Shown: positions 1 to 9,047, counted from the first letter of the stretch. The stretch: DNA of 22,688 nt from Ruminococcus sp. (GCA_017961625.1 JAGCWY010000023.1:1-22688); one strand, 5' to 3'. Numbers and translations: made by a program. The notes: generated from the sequence alone by a model not told the origin.

Positions 1-23
1 CAGCATGGAGGAAGATTATCTAA
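1..23 (+). CDS. C-terminal end of an upstream head/connector gene (partial)
   Basis: One reading frame stays open from the window edge to a TAA at 21-23 and would encode the last residues AWRKII. The stop overlaps the next start as TAATG, the tight coupling seen between other genes of this operon (for example at 5168). By synteny it should be another head-tail connector or packaging-side protein. Only seven codons including the stop are visible, so the call rests on the junction alone. Confidence 0.35.
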
Positions 24-391
24 TGGCTTTCGGATTATACAAAGAAGCACTGCAAGAGTGCGTATATATGAACCGTGCCATTGTAGATAATCCATACGGC
101 GGCACGACAGAAACATACACCGAGGGCGCACACTTTCAGGCATCTGTGTATCTCAGCAATTCACTGGAGATGCAGAGAGCGGAGCAAGAGGGCGTGAAAG
201 GCTTATATCAGGTAACAACTGATAAATCAATCAGACTGCGTTATCATGATGTTTTTAAAAGGCTTGCAGACCCGGTAAACGGTGATGATGAATTACTTCT
301 CAGAGTAACAAGCAAAGACGATAACTCAACCCCGAATTCGTCCACGCTTAATATGAGGGTAGTCAACGCCGAAGAATTTATACTGCCATGA
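23..391 (+). CDS. Head closure / head-tail joining protein-like
   Basis: This encodes a 122-residue protein beginning MAFGLYKEAL. I prefer the ATG at 23 to the in-frame ATG at 5 because GGAGGA at 7-12 is a good ribosome site for it and the upstream stop overlaps it. Size, beta-rich character and position (before a tail terminator-like gene and the major tail protein) fit the head closure or stopper proteins that plug the capsid portal and dock the tail. No catalytic motif is visible. The next gene overlaps by 4 bp as ATGA, which suggests translational coupling. The role is inferred mainly from gene order, and a different connector subunit is possible. Confidence 0.55.
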   Translation: MAFGLYKEALQECVYMNRAIVDNPYGGTTETYTEGAHFQASVYLSNSLEMQRAEQEGVKGLYQVTTDKSIRLRYHDVFKRLADPVNGDDELLLRVTSKDDNSTPNSSTLNMRVVNAEEFILP

Positions 392-762
392 ATAAGTGGT
401 TAGCACTTAATCAGTGGTTTAATTCATTCGGGGTTAAAGCATATCAGGAGCAGACAGTCAGTGAAACGGCTGTTTTGCCATATATAGCTTATGAGTTAGC
501 ATTCGGAGATATAGACAACTCACCGCTTGCGTTGACGTTCTCATATTTTGAACGCTCAACAAACTGGCAGGGCTGTTATAATATGTCCGAAACGATCTCC
601 GCAGATATAGGGCGCTGGGGTAAACGCTTAGAGGTAGACGGTGGATATATAGTTATTCAGCGTGGCTCAACATTTGCTCAGCCGCTTGATGATATGGACG
701 GAGACAAAGACATCAGAAGAATGGTCTTTAATATAGACGTGTTCTTCTTCACATCAAATTGA
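388..762 (+). CDS. Tail terminator / tail completion protein-like
   Basis: A 124-residue protein beginning MNKWLALNQWFNSFGVKAYQ, with the pattern of phage tail terminator and minor-capsid (gp17-like) proteins: an N-terminal helix, an aromatic-rich middle (YIAYELAFGD) and a beta-strand C-terminus ending DVFFFTSN. Such proteins form a ring capping the tail tube and joining it to the head. It sits directly before the major tail protein, the usual place. Its ATG overlaps the previous stop (ATGA at 388-391). There is no strong ribosome site, so it may depend on coupling to the upstream gene. Confidence 0.6.
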   Translation: MNKWLALNQWFNSFGVKAYQEQTVSETAVLPYIAYELAFGDIDNSPLALTFSYFERSTNWQGCYNMSETISADIGRWGKRLEVDGGYIVIQRGSTFAQPLDDMDGDKDIRRMVFNIDVFFFTSN

Positions 763-776
763 AAGGAGCGTAAATA

Positions 777-1586
777 ATGGGAATTGACCTTTCTAACCTT
801 GAATACTTAACACCTGAGCAGATTGGTGATATCCAGTTTGACACAGGTGTATTTGTAAAGAACTTTGACCTTGAAACTTTCAAGGAAAGCCTTATGGAAG
901 GACAGATCGGCAAGGTAACAAAGGATAGTTTCTCTGTGAACGTGACAAGAGATACAATCAATATTCTTGATGATCTCAACGGCGTACACTTTGATTACTC
1001 CGAGGGACTTGTGACAACTAAGATAACAGCACAGATAAGCTTCACACTGGCTTCAATGAGTGCTGAGGACTTGGCAATGTCCTTAGGTTCTGCCGATGTA
1101 GACAGCACAACAGGAGCAATCACTGTTAGATATGCAATCGATGATACAGATTTTATCAATGTAGCTCTTATTCTTCCGCTTATGGACGGCAGTTTTGTAG
1201 TTGCTGAGTTACCGAGAGGCTATAATACAGGCGGTTTGAGTATTTCAACAAGTAAATCGTCAACAGGCGGTCTTACCTGTACAATGACAGGCTATAAGAC
1301 ACTTGCAGATAAGACAATACAGCCAATTAACCTGTATAAGATACCAAATCTCAGCGTTGGGCTTAACAAGCATACTGAGACTGTTACTGTTGGTAATACT
1401 AAGACACTGACAGCAACAACAACCCCGGCAGGCTCAACGGTAATATGGAGCAGCGGTAATGAAGCTATTGCAACAGTTGCGGCAGGAGTTGTGACAGGCG
1501 TTGCAGCAGGCTCAACAGTAATAACTGCAAAGGTACAGGGCGGCGGCTATGATAAGTGCGTTGTTACAGTATCAGCAGGCGTGTAA
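777..1586 (+). CDS. Major tail tube protein with C-terminal Ig-like (BIG_2) domain
   Basis: A 269-residue protein. Residues 1 to about 185 are a beta-rich tail tube domain (starting MGIDLSNLEYLTPEQ). Residues about 190-269 are a bacterial Ig-like group 2 domain, recognisable from the order VTVGNTKTLTATTTPAG, then WSSGNEAIATV, then GVVTGVAAGSTVITA. Tube proteins polymerise into the tail shaft, and optional Ig domains project from the surface, where they are thought to give weak binding to cells or glycans. AAAGGAG at 762-768 is its ribosome site. A strong hairpin follows directly, before the tail chaperone gene, consistent with higher expression of this structural protein. Identity as the major tail protein is by domain plus gene order. 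Confidence 0.85.
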   Translation: MGIDLSNLEYLTPEQIGDIQFDTGVFVKNFDLETFKESLMEGQIGKVTKDSFSVNVTRDTINILDDLNGVHFDYSEGLVTTKITAQISFTLASMSAEDLAMSLGSADVDSTTGAITVRYAIDDTDFINVALILPLMDGSFVVAELPRGYNTGGLSISTSKSSTGGLTCTMTGYKTLADKTIQPINLYKIPNLSVGLNKHTETVTVGNTKTLTATTTPAGSTVIWSSGNEAIATVAAGVVTGVAAGSTVITAKVQGGGYDKCVVTVSAGV

Positions 1587-1606
1587 AAATCGAATAAAAA
1601 CCGAAT

Positions 1607-1634
1607 AAGCCCCGTTAATTCGGGGCTTTCTTGT
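1607..1634 (+). terminator. Intrinsic terminator/attenuator after the major tail protein
   Basis: AAGCCCCG (1607-1614) pairs with CGGGGCTT (1621-1628) around the loop TTAATT and is followed by TTTCTTGTT. This has the form of a rho-independent terminator. The tail operon clearly continues, so it probably acts as a partial terminator that lowers expression of the chaperone and tape measure genes relative to the abundant tail tube protein. Confidence 0.75.
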
Positions 1635-1646
1635 TAGGAGGATATC

Positions 1647-1955
1647 ATGAAAACCCTTAGAGACTATGAAGGAGCAGAGGGCGTTGCTAAGTTTGCAGAG
1701 ATAGAGCCTTACATCTCCGAAATTATCAAAGATAGTAATATCAATATAGCAGAAATGGGGAGCTTTCAGCTCGGTGCAAAGGCATTAGAGCTTCACCCTG
1801 CTGAATGTGAGGGCATATTCAAGGCGTTCGGTGACGTGCCTGCAAGTCCGCAGGGTAAAGTTGCGGCAATAGCAACAGTTTTGCTTGATATCCTCACAGA
1901 CAAGGATATGATTGATTTTTTCATATTATCGGGCAAGATAATGGAGAAGAAATAG
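1647..1955 (+). CDS. Tail assembly chaperone, short form (gpG-like)
   Basis: A 102-residue zero-frame product starting MKTLRDYEGAEG, with a strong site AGGAGG at 1636-1641. It is mostly helical and lies exactly between the major tail and tape measure genes, where siphoviruses encode the lambda G/GT chaperones that coat the tape measure protein and recruit tube subunits. The frame contains T TTT TTC at 1916-1922, after which the -1 frame stays open to the next gene, so this is the unshifted product. There is little sequence conservation in this family, so the call rests on position, size and the frameshift signal. Confidence 0.8.
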   Translation: MKTLRDYEGAEGVAKFAEIEPYISEIIKDSNINIAEMGSFQLGAKALELHPAECEGIFKAFGDVPASPQGKVAAIATVLLDILTDKDMIDFFILSGKIMEKK

Positions 1956-2233
1956 CCATTATCTGCCTGATAGAACATGAATTTTTAAATATCAAGCAGT
2001 ATCTGCGGTATGTCAAGGCAAAATATAATTTATATCTGCATGATATGAGCTATAAAGTCTATGTCACCGATGCGCTCAGAGGTATCATTGAGATATCAGG
2101 ACGGTGCAAGGTATCTAACAGGTGGGTTGATCTTTTAAATCCAGTTGAAGAAGATACAAGGACCTGCGCAGAGGTAACAAATGATATTATCGCAGGCTTG
2201 GAAAAAATCCTCGGAAAGGAGGAAGATGATTGA
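1647..2233 (+). CDS. Tail assembly chaperone, frameshifted long form (gpGT-like)
   Basis: If ribosomes slip -1 at T TTT TTC (1916-1922), the first 92 residues are joined to 103 more (HIIGQDNGEEIAIICLIEHE onwards) and translation ends at TGA 2231-2233, giving about 195 residues. I read the -1 frame codon by codon from 1916 to 2233 and found no stop. A stand-alone 62-residue reading starting at ATG 2045 has no ribosome site and is better seen as the 3' part of this product. The long form is expected at low level, with its T part contacting tube subunits. The last 4 bases overlap the TTG start of the tape measure gene. Confidence 0.75.
1916..1922 (+). promoter_or_regulatory. Slippery heptamer for -1 ribosomal frameshifting
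   Basis: The zero frame reads GAT TTT TTC, so the heptamer is T TTT TTC, a canonical X XXY YYZ slip site. It lies ten codons before the zero-frame stop (1953-1955), and the -1 frame is open on the far side for 103 codons. No obvious downstream pseudoknot was identified by eye. Confidence 0.75.
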
Positions 2234-4449
2234 ACGTCTACAAATTAGAAGCCGCTATTGGCTTAAACTCTACGGAGTACCAGAAAGGACTTAAAGCCGC
2301 AGGCGAGAGTATGTCTGCAATGGGCGATAAAATAAAGGCAGGCGCTGCGGCAGTTGGTAAGGCAACAGCGGCAGGGCTTGCGGCAGGCTCGGCAGCCGTT
2401 ACAGCCCTTGCAAAATCGGCTGTTTCTGCTTATGCCGATTATGAGCAGTTAGTGGGCGGTGTTGAGAAGCTTTTCGGCGAGAGTTCCGACTTGCTTATGA
2501 TGTATGCCAAAGATGCGGCGAATACTGCTGGTATGTCAGTAAATGCATACATGGAGACAGCCACAAGCTTTGCGGCGGCTCTTACAACGTCAGTACAGGC
2601 GGCAGGCGGCAGCATGGACGAGGCTGTTGAATACGCTGATACAGCTATGCGTGATATGTCAGATAATGCCAATACCTTTGGCACGGATATAGCAAGCATA
2701 CAGACAGCATATCAGGGTTTTGCGAAGCAGAATTATACAATGCTTGATAACTTAAAGCTTGGCTATGGCGGCACAAAAGCCGAAATGGAGAGGCTTATTG
2801 AAGATGCGAACAAGCTGAGACATGAACAGGGTATCAACAACGATCTGACAATTGAAAGCTATGCCGATATTATAACAGCTATCCATGAAGTGCAGACACA
2901 AATGAACATCACAGGCACAACAGCCCGAGAAGCATCAAAGACAATATCGGGCAGTATTGGAGCTGTAAAAGCGGCTTGGACTAATCTCACCATAGAAATG
3001 GCGAAAGATGACGGCGATATCGGCGGCGCTTTTCAGGCATTCGGTGAGAACGTCGGTGCAGTTGTTGATAATATGCTCCCGAGAGTTGAAAAGGCTATCG
3101 GTGGTATAGGCAACTTTATAGCTTCTGCCGCTCCACAGGTAACAAACGGACTGAGAAAACTTCTCCCGAAAGTGTTACCCTCATTAGTCAGCACAGCAGG
3201 GACACTTGTTTCAACAGCTGGCTCGGCAATCTTACAGGCTATACCCGATTTGCTTACAATGGGCGGCGGCTTACTTGATAGCTTCGTCAACAATTCGCAG
3301 TATATCTTCAAATCAGCACAACAGCTCATGTCAAACTTTGCCAATCAGTTGATAAATGTAGATTATGGCAAGCTTGGTTCAAGCTTATCGACAATATTTA
3401 CAGGCGCTGTAAATTCAGTGACTGACTTTTTGAAAGGCATTGACTATATAAAGGTCGGCAAGGATATAGCTGATTTCTTGAATGGCATAGACTGGCAGGG
3501 TGTTGCAAATAGCCTGTTTGATCTTATAGCAGCAGGCATAAAAGCTATCCCTGATATAGCAATGTCATTTTTCGCAAATGCCGATATAAGCAATATAATG
3601 ACAATGATAGGCTTGTTAGGCGCTCCGAAGCTCCTTGGCGGTATTACAGACTTCACAGGCAGCGAAGAAGGACAAAGCCTCGGACAGGCAGCAGGCACGT
3701 CATGGAGCGGTGCTTTCATGGCAGGTATTAAAGCTTTCGGCTTAGGCTGGGCTATCGGTTCATACTTGCGTGATAACATAGTTATTGGCGATAAGACACT
3801 TGGTGAGTGGGTAGAGGTTGGCGCAGAAAAACTACTCGGTGAAATCCCCGACGAGGGCGAATTTGATGATGCCTCTAATACTGGCTATATAAATTACAAA
3901 GGCAAAGTAATGGCAGTTAATCCTAATTCACAGGTTTACAAGACTTACAATCCGTCAGGCTATGCCGATTGGTTACAAAACGAGGCTACAAACGGTGAAT
4001 ACTATACTGAGCATTTAGTCCCACGAGTTGAGGGCGATGTAGCCGGTCAGTATCCTCAGAACTTAAAAGCAAAGCCGGTTCAGAAAGATGAACGTGAAAC
4101 GTTCAAGTATTACTATAACGGCAAGTTAAATTCAGCCTATAAGCGTGACGTGTATGGACGTTTGACGGAGGAATGGCTTAAGTACGGCGGTATTGCATTT
4201 GGCGGCGGTGGACGTGTTACAAAGCCTACGTTTGCCCTTGTAGGAGAGAAAGAACCAGAGACTATTATCCCAGATAGTAAGCGTGGAGAGTTTGGCAATA
4301 CGTATAACACAGAAGTACACATACATATTGACGGCACAGGCAAAAATGCAGACGAAATAGCAGACGAAGCAATAGAGATAGTGTCCTCAAAGCTCAGTTT
4401 CTTGGGCATTACTCAGCAAAGGGCAGTAGGAGGTAAATCATGGGCATAA
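2230..4449 (+). CDS. Tail tape measure protein
   Basis: A 739-residue protein that sets tail length and is threaded through the tube. Visible features are an alanine/glycine-rich helical N-terminus, hydrophobic stretches near residues 36-65 and again in the middle, the motif YADYEQLVGGVEKLFG (residues 68-83) characteristic of Firmicutes tape measures, and a C-terminal GGRVTKPTFALVGEKEPE segment. The start is TTG at 2230: AAAGGAGG at 2215-2222 is correctly spaced and the TTGA overlaps the chaperone stop. At this size the tail should be fairly short, roughly 100 nm by the usual length rule (inference). No lysozyme or peptidase domain is visible inside it. Confidence 0.93.
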   Translation: MNVYKLEAAIGLNSTEYQKGLKAAGESMSAMGDKIKAGAAAVGKATAAGLAAGSAAVTALAKSAVSAYADYEQLVGGVEKLFGESSDLLMMYAKDAANTAGMSVNAYMETATSFAAALTTSVQAAGGSMDEAVEYADTAMRDMSDNANTFGTDIASIQTAYQGFAKQNYTMLDNLKLGYGGTKAEMERLIEDANKLRHEQGINNDLTIESYADIITAIHEVQTQMNITGTTAREASKTISGSIGAVKAAWTNLTIEMAKDDGDIGGAFQAFGENVGAVVDNMLPRVEKAIGGIGNFIASAAPQVTNGLRKLLPKVLPSLVSTAGTLVSTAGSAILQAIPDLLTMGGGLLDSFVNNSQYIFKSAQQLMSNFANQLINVDYGKLGSSLSTIFTGAVNSVTDFLKGIDYIKVGKDIADFLNGIDWQGVANSLFDLIAAGIKAIPDIAMSFFANADISNIMTMIGLLGAPKLLGGITDFTGSEEGQSLGQAAGTSWSGAFMAGIKAFGLGWAIGSYLRDNIVIGDKTLGEWVEVGAEKLLGEIPDEGEFDDASNTGYINYKGKVMAVNPNSQVYKTYNPSGYADWLQNEATNGEYYTEHLVPRVEGDVAGQYPQNLKAKPVQKDERETFKYYYNGKLNSAYKRDVYGRLTEEWLKYGGIAFGGGGRVTKPTFALVGEKEPETIIPDSKRGEFGNTYNTEVHIHIDGTGKNADEIADEAIEIVSSKLSFLGITQQRAVGGKSWA

Positions 4450-5168
4450 TACAGAATTTTGTGTCAGATACCGAGAAATTTACGCTTGACGGCGTATCGA
4501 GTGATACTCTTGGTTTATACTGCGATTTCCTTTCACCTATGGATATGGCTGAACAGAAGTATTCTGAGTACAATTTGGGCGAAGATGAAACACTTGTGAC
4601 CCCTGATGAAGTTTTTAGCAATATCAGCTATTCTATACGGTTTTATACGTTTTTAGCCGATGATTACAACGATAAGGCAATAAAGGCTTTTTGTGCAAAC
4701 AAGAAAATACTCACACTGTCAAGATATCCAGACTATTACTTCAAAATACGTCGTATAAGCCTCACAGCAACCGATAACAGCGGCTATGGCAAACGTATTG
4801 ACTATGTGCTGACGTTGAGTATAGCGCCGTTTAGATACGTTACAGCCGAATATAACCCACAGATTACCTTAGAGGCTGGCGAGGACATAATTAATGAGCA
4901 TTCAAGGTATAGCAAGCCCGAATTTGAGATAACGGGAACAGATGATATTACACTCACTGTAAACGGCTCTACGTTTAGCGTTGAGGGCTTGACACTTAGC
5001 CAGACTATTATCATTGACAGTGTACGTCATATCACTTATAGCGGCACTACGTTGCTTACAGGAAAGACTTCAGGCAAGTATCCGCTGTTAAATGTAGGCG
5101 GTAATACAATCAGCTGGACGGGTAACATCACAAGTGTTAAATACAAAGGAAACTGGAGGGATTACTAA
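4440..5168 (+). CDS. Distal tail protein (Dit-like)
   Basis: A 242-residue protein placed between the tape measure and Tal genes, where Dit is encoded in Gram-positive siphoviruses. Dit forms a hexameric ring connecting tube and baseplate. The N-terminal half (GVSSDTLGLYCDFLSPMDMAE, then YSIRFYTF) and the later beta-sandwich (EFEITGTDDITLTVNG) match the usual two-domain arrangement of an N-terminal ring domain and a C-terminal galectin-like domain. The start overlaps the end of the tape measure gene by 10 bp, with AGTAGGAGG just upstream. Its stop overlaps the next start as TAATG. Confidence 0.8.
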   Translation: MGIIQNFVSDTEKFTLDGVSSDTLGLYCDFLSPMDMAEQKYSEYNLGEDETLVTPDEVFSNISYSIRFYTFLADDYNDKAIKAFCANKKILTLSRYPDYYFKIRRISLTATDNSGYGKRIDYVLTLSIAPFRYVTAEYNPQITLEAGEDIINEHSRYSKPEFEITGTDDITLTVNGSTFSVEGLTLSQTIIIDSVRHITYSGTTLLTGKTSGKYPLLNVGGNTISWTGNITSVKYKGNWRDY

Positions 5169-8100
5169 TGGCAGGCGGCAGCGTTAATGACCCTGTAATA
5201 GTATCCACATGGAATCAGTTCATAGTTGCTTTTCAAAATCGCACATCTTATATCAAATGGGCTGACGTTGAAAATAAGACTATTGATTTTATCAGTATCA
5301 CAGGTAAGATATCGGGCAGTTGTACTCAGTGTGATTTTAACGGCTGGACGTTTGAACGTGTTGATATTACTGATATTCAGGATTACTTTGTATTTGATAG
5401 TTCAGGACAGCAAGGCATGGCACAAGCTGTAAATCTTACGATTAATAAGCTTAACGTTTTTAAGTCAGCAAGAGCAGCGGTGCACATATTTGGAACAATA
5501 GTAAACTGTTATTTTAACGATGTTTACTATCAGTCCCATGATGAAGCATATGAAACGCCCGATGAAGATTACTATGAGTTTGATTTTCGTTCTGGAGCAA
5601 GTGCATATATTTGTCAAGGTGCTTTTAATTCTATAATCAACATGAGAAGTGAAGATTATGCGCCGAGAGTTCCAACATTATCGGCGTATAACTCCGAAAT
5701 AAGCTTTAATTACAAATGGACTAAGACTGATACAGACGATTATACAACATTCTGGGGTAAACCTTATCAGAATGTAAGCCCTTATAGTGTGGCATATTAC
5801 AGTCATTGCTATATCAGCGGAAAAATCGATGTATCAGAGGGTGAGGGAACATGGCACATGACGTGTCAAAACTTCTCTTGGCGTGGTTACATTGATTCAG
5901 AGGATACAATATTTAATATACAGGTAATAACAGGCGGCAATTGTACGCTTGATAGGCTGTATATTAACTGTACAGCGGCAAGTGATGCGTTGTTTGTTAT
6001 CAATAACGGTAATTCAATGAGCTTGCTTAATACCATAGTTGAATCGGCAGGTGTAACATCAGGAATAACTTTTCAGGGTACAAAAACGCTGAAAGAGGAT
6101 TTGAAGAATAAAGACTGGCTGAATGATTTAGGCTTTAACTTTATTGATGATGATGATTTCCGCTATCCACAGTATGTTGACACTCCAGATAAAACAACCT
6201 TGTGGGTATGGAGAAAGTCAAACTATGTGAATCATTCTGTTCCGTTCTTGCCGTTCTGGTATTATCCAGTAGTTATACCACCTGTTTACAGAGGCGATGT
6301 ATACGAAGCTGAGTATATATGTATATATGACCTTACAACTCAACAGAATGAGTTTACAGGGCATGGATTAGCAATTCTCCGTCCGTCATCGTGTAGAGTA
6401 GTTGAAGAGCTTAACGGCGCTTATAACTTAACGCTAACGCACCCAAAGGATAATGAGGGGCGCTGGCAGTACATACTTGAAATGAACATAATCAAGTGCA
6501 TGGGACAGCTCTTTGTTATTCAGCGAGTTGATGAAGTGTTGAGCGGTGGTTCTTATTATGTAACAGCATATGCAGAGCATATAAGCTACACCTTAAATGA
6601 CCGCTGGATTTTTCCGCCTGTTACAATTGCAGGATATCACGGCTCAACAATTATGGCTTCTATCCTTGAACAGTCAACGGATATGGGCGGCGATTGGCAG
6701 ACACAGTATACATTCACTGTAAGTTCTGATATCGATGCTCCCGAAGAATTCAGAGACTGGTATGAGATGTCAGACGGTGTGACACCTTATGAGATGCTGT
6801 TAGGTTCTAATGGCTTTATAGCAAAGCTCGGAGGTGAGCTGTATCGTGACAACTTCACATTAAGGATTAATGAGCGTATGTATGGCGCTCAGGATAAGGC
6901 TTTTGAGCTTGCAATGGGCTATAACTTATCAGGTATCAAGAGAACTGTTGATTTGACAACATTCTGTACTTATTTTAGAGGCTATGATGTATCTGACGGC
7001 GAGTATGGCACTTGGTTTGCGATTTCTTATGATCCTTCCACACTGCCGAGAGCATATCCCCGAAATGTTGTCAGAAGTAAGAATTTTAGCTACGATCACG
7101 AAGAATACAAAGAGGGACAGCTTGAAAGAGACTGCTTTGCGTTCTGGGGGCAGAATTGCGCTCCATTAATTACGTATGAGCTTAATGTCAAGGACTTGAA
7201 AAGAGTGCCTGAATACAAAGACTTTGCAAACAATTACCGTTTCAAAGTAGGCGATAAAGGCAGAGTATGGGACGAGCGTATGCAGTCATGGGTTGAAGTT
7301 GAGATAACAAGAACAGAAAAGGACGGTATTACAGGTGAATGTACAAAGGTTGTTATTGGTTCACAGCGCAGCTTCACACGTCCTAACAGCTATACTCCAT
7401 TTGTACCTGTGCAGATTGATGCTGACAAGATTCTGGAGGGCATACCGCCATTGATGTTTAGCGGCGACGGCACAAATCTTAAACACTGTATTATATACGG
7501 CAATGAGGACGGTGTTGGAGAAGTTACAGCAGTAACAGTTCCAGCGCCTACAACAACGCATTATGATACTGAAACAGGCTCAGCGGACAGCGAAACAGGA
7601 TATTATTCGGCTGGAATGATAGCAGTTAATGCAGGTTGGACTTATACAGCAGCGGTGGAGTATGAGACAACAGGCTCACAGCTCACATATGAAGTGCTTT
7701 ACTATGCCTCTGATAGCTCATTTATTAGCTCAGAAACAGCGAGTACGGCAGCAGATAGCTATATGTTTACTGTACCAACTGGAGCGCAAAAAGCTATCAT
7801 ACAAGCAGCTACAGAGGACGTTGTATCAGATTTCGGTGTAACATATATCAATATTCCGATAACGATTAACTCACAGACTATCAACAAAAACCTTGCAAGC
7901 AAGCTATATGCAAACGATTCTGTTGATTATACCGATATTCCAACATATAACGGCGAAAACACACTTGATATTGACGTTGAGAACAAGCCAAGTGTAAAGA
8001 TTCAGTACAAAGAGCCTATTGATCATGATATTAACAAGACATTAGAGGGCACTTTGCCATTGACAATCAATGCTAATGGTCAAAACTTGACAAACTGGAT

Positions 8101-8761
8101 TTTGTGGGGTGCTGAGGGCGGTGTTGGTTCAGCAAGTCCTAACCTATTCAATGTAGGACTTAACAATGACCGCTATCGCTCCAACAACGGACAGAAAAAC
8201 GGCACAAGTACAGATTATATCACGTCCGCTGATTATGTACCTTGTGAACCGAGTACGACTTATAGTTTCTTAGCACATATTACAGGCTCGATGAGCTTTG
8301 TTGGTCAGAATTTCTATGTATACGAATACGATGAAAACAAAAACTTTGTAAAGTATTCAAGCCAGCGAATTACAAAAGTAAGCCCTAATGAAAGTATGAA
8401 TAATATCTTTACGATGACCACACAGGCTACAACGGCGTATGTGATTATATCATGGTATGTCAGCGGCAGTACAACATATCTTAACCTTGACACCGTTAAG
8501 GACTATATGTGGTATTTAGGTGATACCAAAAAAGATTACTCACCTTACGGCGGCGGTCAGATTTCCATAATCGTAACCAGCGGAAACAACAGCACAACTG
8601 TTGATATACCGATAACAGAGCTGTTAGAAGCTGGACAGACAATCAGCCTTACCACATCAGGTGTTAATATCCCCACTTACAACGGCATTAATACAATAAC
8701 TGTAACTTCTGAGGTACAGCCTGAGAAGATGAAAATACAGTATCAAGAACCTTTATCATAA
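5168..8761 (+). CDS. Tail-associated lysin/hub (Tal-like) minor structural protein with N-terminal beta-helix and C-terminal receptor-binding modules
   Basis: A 1197-residue baseplate protein. Residues about 1-330 resemble a right-handed beta-helix (pectate-lyase-like), with repeating polar/hydrophobic strands such as CDFNGWTFERVDI and LTINKLNVFKSA. Residues about 378-745 are the prophage tail/hub domain (gp44/Tal fold), starting YEAEYICIYDLTTQQNEFTG and containing RVVEELNGAYNLTLTHP. Residues about 751-950 and 953-1197 are two related modules, each opening with K(I/T)LEG.(L/P)PL and GVG and closing with KIQY(K/Q)EP. No peptidase or lysozyme motif is seen, so the name Tal refers to the hub fold. 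GGAGGG at 5154-5159 is its ribosome site. Placing the beta-helix before the hub domain is unusual. Confidence 0.85.
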   Translation: MAGGSVNDPVIVSTWNQFIVAFQNRTSYIKWADVENKTIDFISITGKISGSCTQCDFNGWTFERVDITDIQDYFVFDSSGQQGMAQAVNLTINKLNVFKSARAAVHIFGTIVNCYFNDVYYQSHDEAYETPDEDYYEFDFRSGASAYICQGAFNSIINMRSEDYAPRVPTLSAYNSEISFNYKWTKTDTDDYTTFWGKPYQNVSPYSVAYYSHCYISGKIDVSEGEGTWHMTCQNFSWRGYIDSEDTIFNIQVITGGNCTLDRLYINCTAASDALFVINNGNSMSLLNTIVESAGVTSGITFQGTKTLKEDLKNKDWLNDLGFNFIDDDDFRYPQYVDTPDKTTLWVWRKSNYVNHSVPFLPFWYYPVVIPPVYRGDVYEAEYICIYDLTTQQNEFTGHGLAILRPSSCRVVEELNGAYNLTLTHPKDNEGRWQYILEMNIIKCMGQLFVIQRVDEVLSGGSYYVTAYAEHISYTLNDRWIFPPVTIAGYHGSTIMASILEQSTDMGGDWQTQYTFTVSSDIDAPEEFRDWYEMSDGVTPYEMLLGSNGFIAKLGGELYRDNFTLRINERMYGAQDKAFELAMGYNLSGIKRTVDLTTFCTYFRGYDVSDGEYGTWFAISYDPSTLPRAYPRNVVRSKNFSYDHEEYKEGQLERDCFAFWGQNCAPLITYELNVKDLKRVPEYKDFANNYRFKVGDKGRVWDERMQSWVEVEITRTEKDGITGECTKVVIGSQRSFTRPNSYTPFVPVQIDADKILEGIPPLMFSGDGTNLKHCIIYGNEDGVGEVTAVTVPAPTTTHYDTETGSADSETGYYSAGMIAVNAGWTYTAAVEYETTGSQLTYEVLYYASDSSFISSETASTAADSYMFTVPTGAQKAIIQAATEDVVSDFGVTYINIPITINSQTINKNLASKLYANDSVDYTDIPTYNGENTLDIDVENKPSVKIQYKEPIDHDINKTLEGTLPLTINANGQNLTNWILWGAEGGVGSASPNLFNVGLNNDRYRSNNGQKNGTSTDYITSADYVPCEPSTTYSFLAHITGSMSFVGQNFYVYEYDENKNFVKYSSQRITKVSPNESMNNIFTMTTQATTAYVIISWYVSGSTTYLNLDTVKDYMWYLGDTKKDYSPYGGGQISIIVTSGNNSTTVDIPITELLEAGQTISLTTSGVNIPTYNGINTITVTSEVQPEKMKIQYQEPLS

Positions 8762-8774
8762 GGAGGTAATGTCA

Positions 8775-9047
8775 ATGGATACAATATTGAGCATTGTTTC
8801 TAATTTAGGTTTCCCGATAGCGTGTGTTATCGGGCTTGGCTGGTATGTTAAGTACATATCTGACAAGCACAGCAATGAAATGACAACTATCATGGATAAG
8901 CATGAAAAGGAGATTGACAAACTCCGAGATTCACACGAAAAGCAAACGAAAGAGCTGAAAGAGAGCTTTGATAAGAACACATCAGTTCTTACAGAGCTTG
9001 TAATATGGCTGAAAAGCTCATTTAATAAAGGAGGAAATGAAAAATGA
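8775..9047 (+). CDS. Holin-like single-TM protein (BhlA/UviB/YvrJ type)
   Basis: A 90-residue protein with one N-terminal membrane segment (ILSIVSNLGFPIACVIGLGW) followed by a charged coiled coil (KHSNEMTTIMDKHEKEIDKL and onwards), the layout of BhlA/UviB-type holin-like proteins encoded between tail fibre and endolysin genes. I prefer the ATG at 8775 to the one at 8769: AGGAGG at 8761-8766 is 8 nt from the former but only 2 nt from the latter. It overlaps the next gene by 4 bp. It would permeabilise the host membrane to release the endolysin, which has no signal peptide. The role is inferred from topology and location. Confidence 0.6.
   Translation: MDTILSIVSNLGFPIACVIGLGWYVKYISDKHSNEMTTIMDKHEKEIDKLRDSHEKQTKELKESFDKNTSVLTELVIWLKSSFNKGGNEK

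Noticed and set aside
749..979. Minus-strand reading frames inside the tail genes
   Set aside because: They lie opposite well-supported genes, lack ribosome sites and give unconvincing proteins; the same holds for the other antisense frames in the tail, lysis and early regions.
2045..2233. A stand-alone 62-residue gene starting at ATG 2045
   Set aside because: It has no ribosome site, and its frame is continuous back to the slip site at 1916; it is better explained as the 3' part of the frameshifted tail chaperone.
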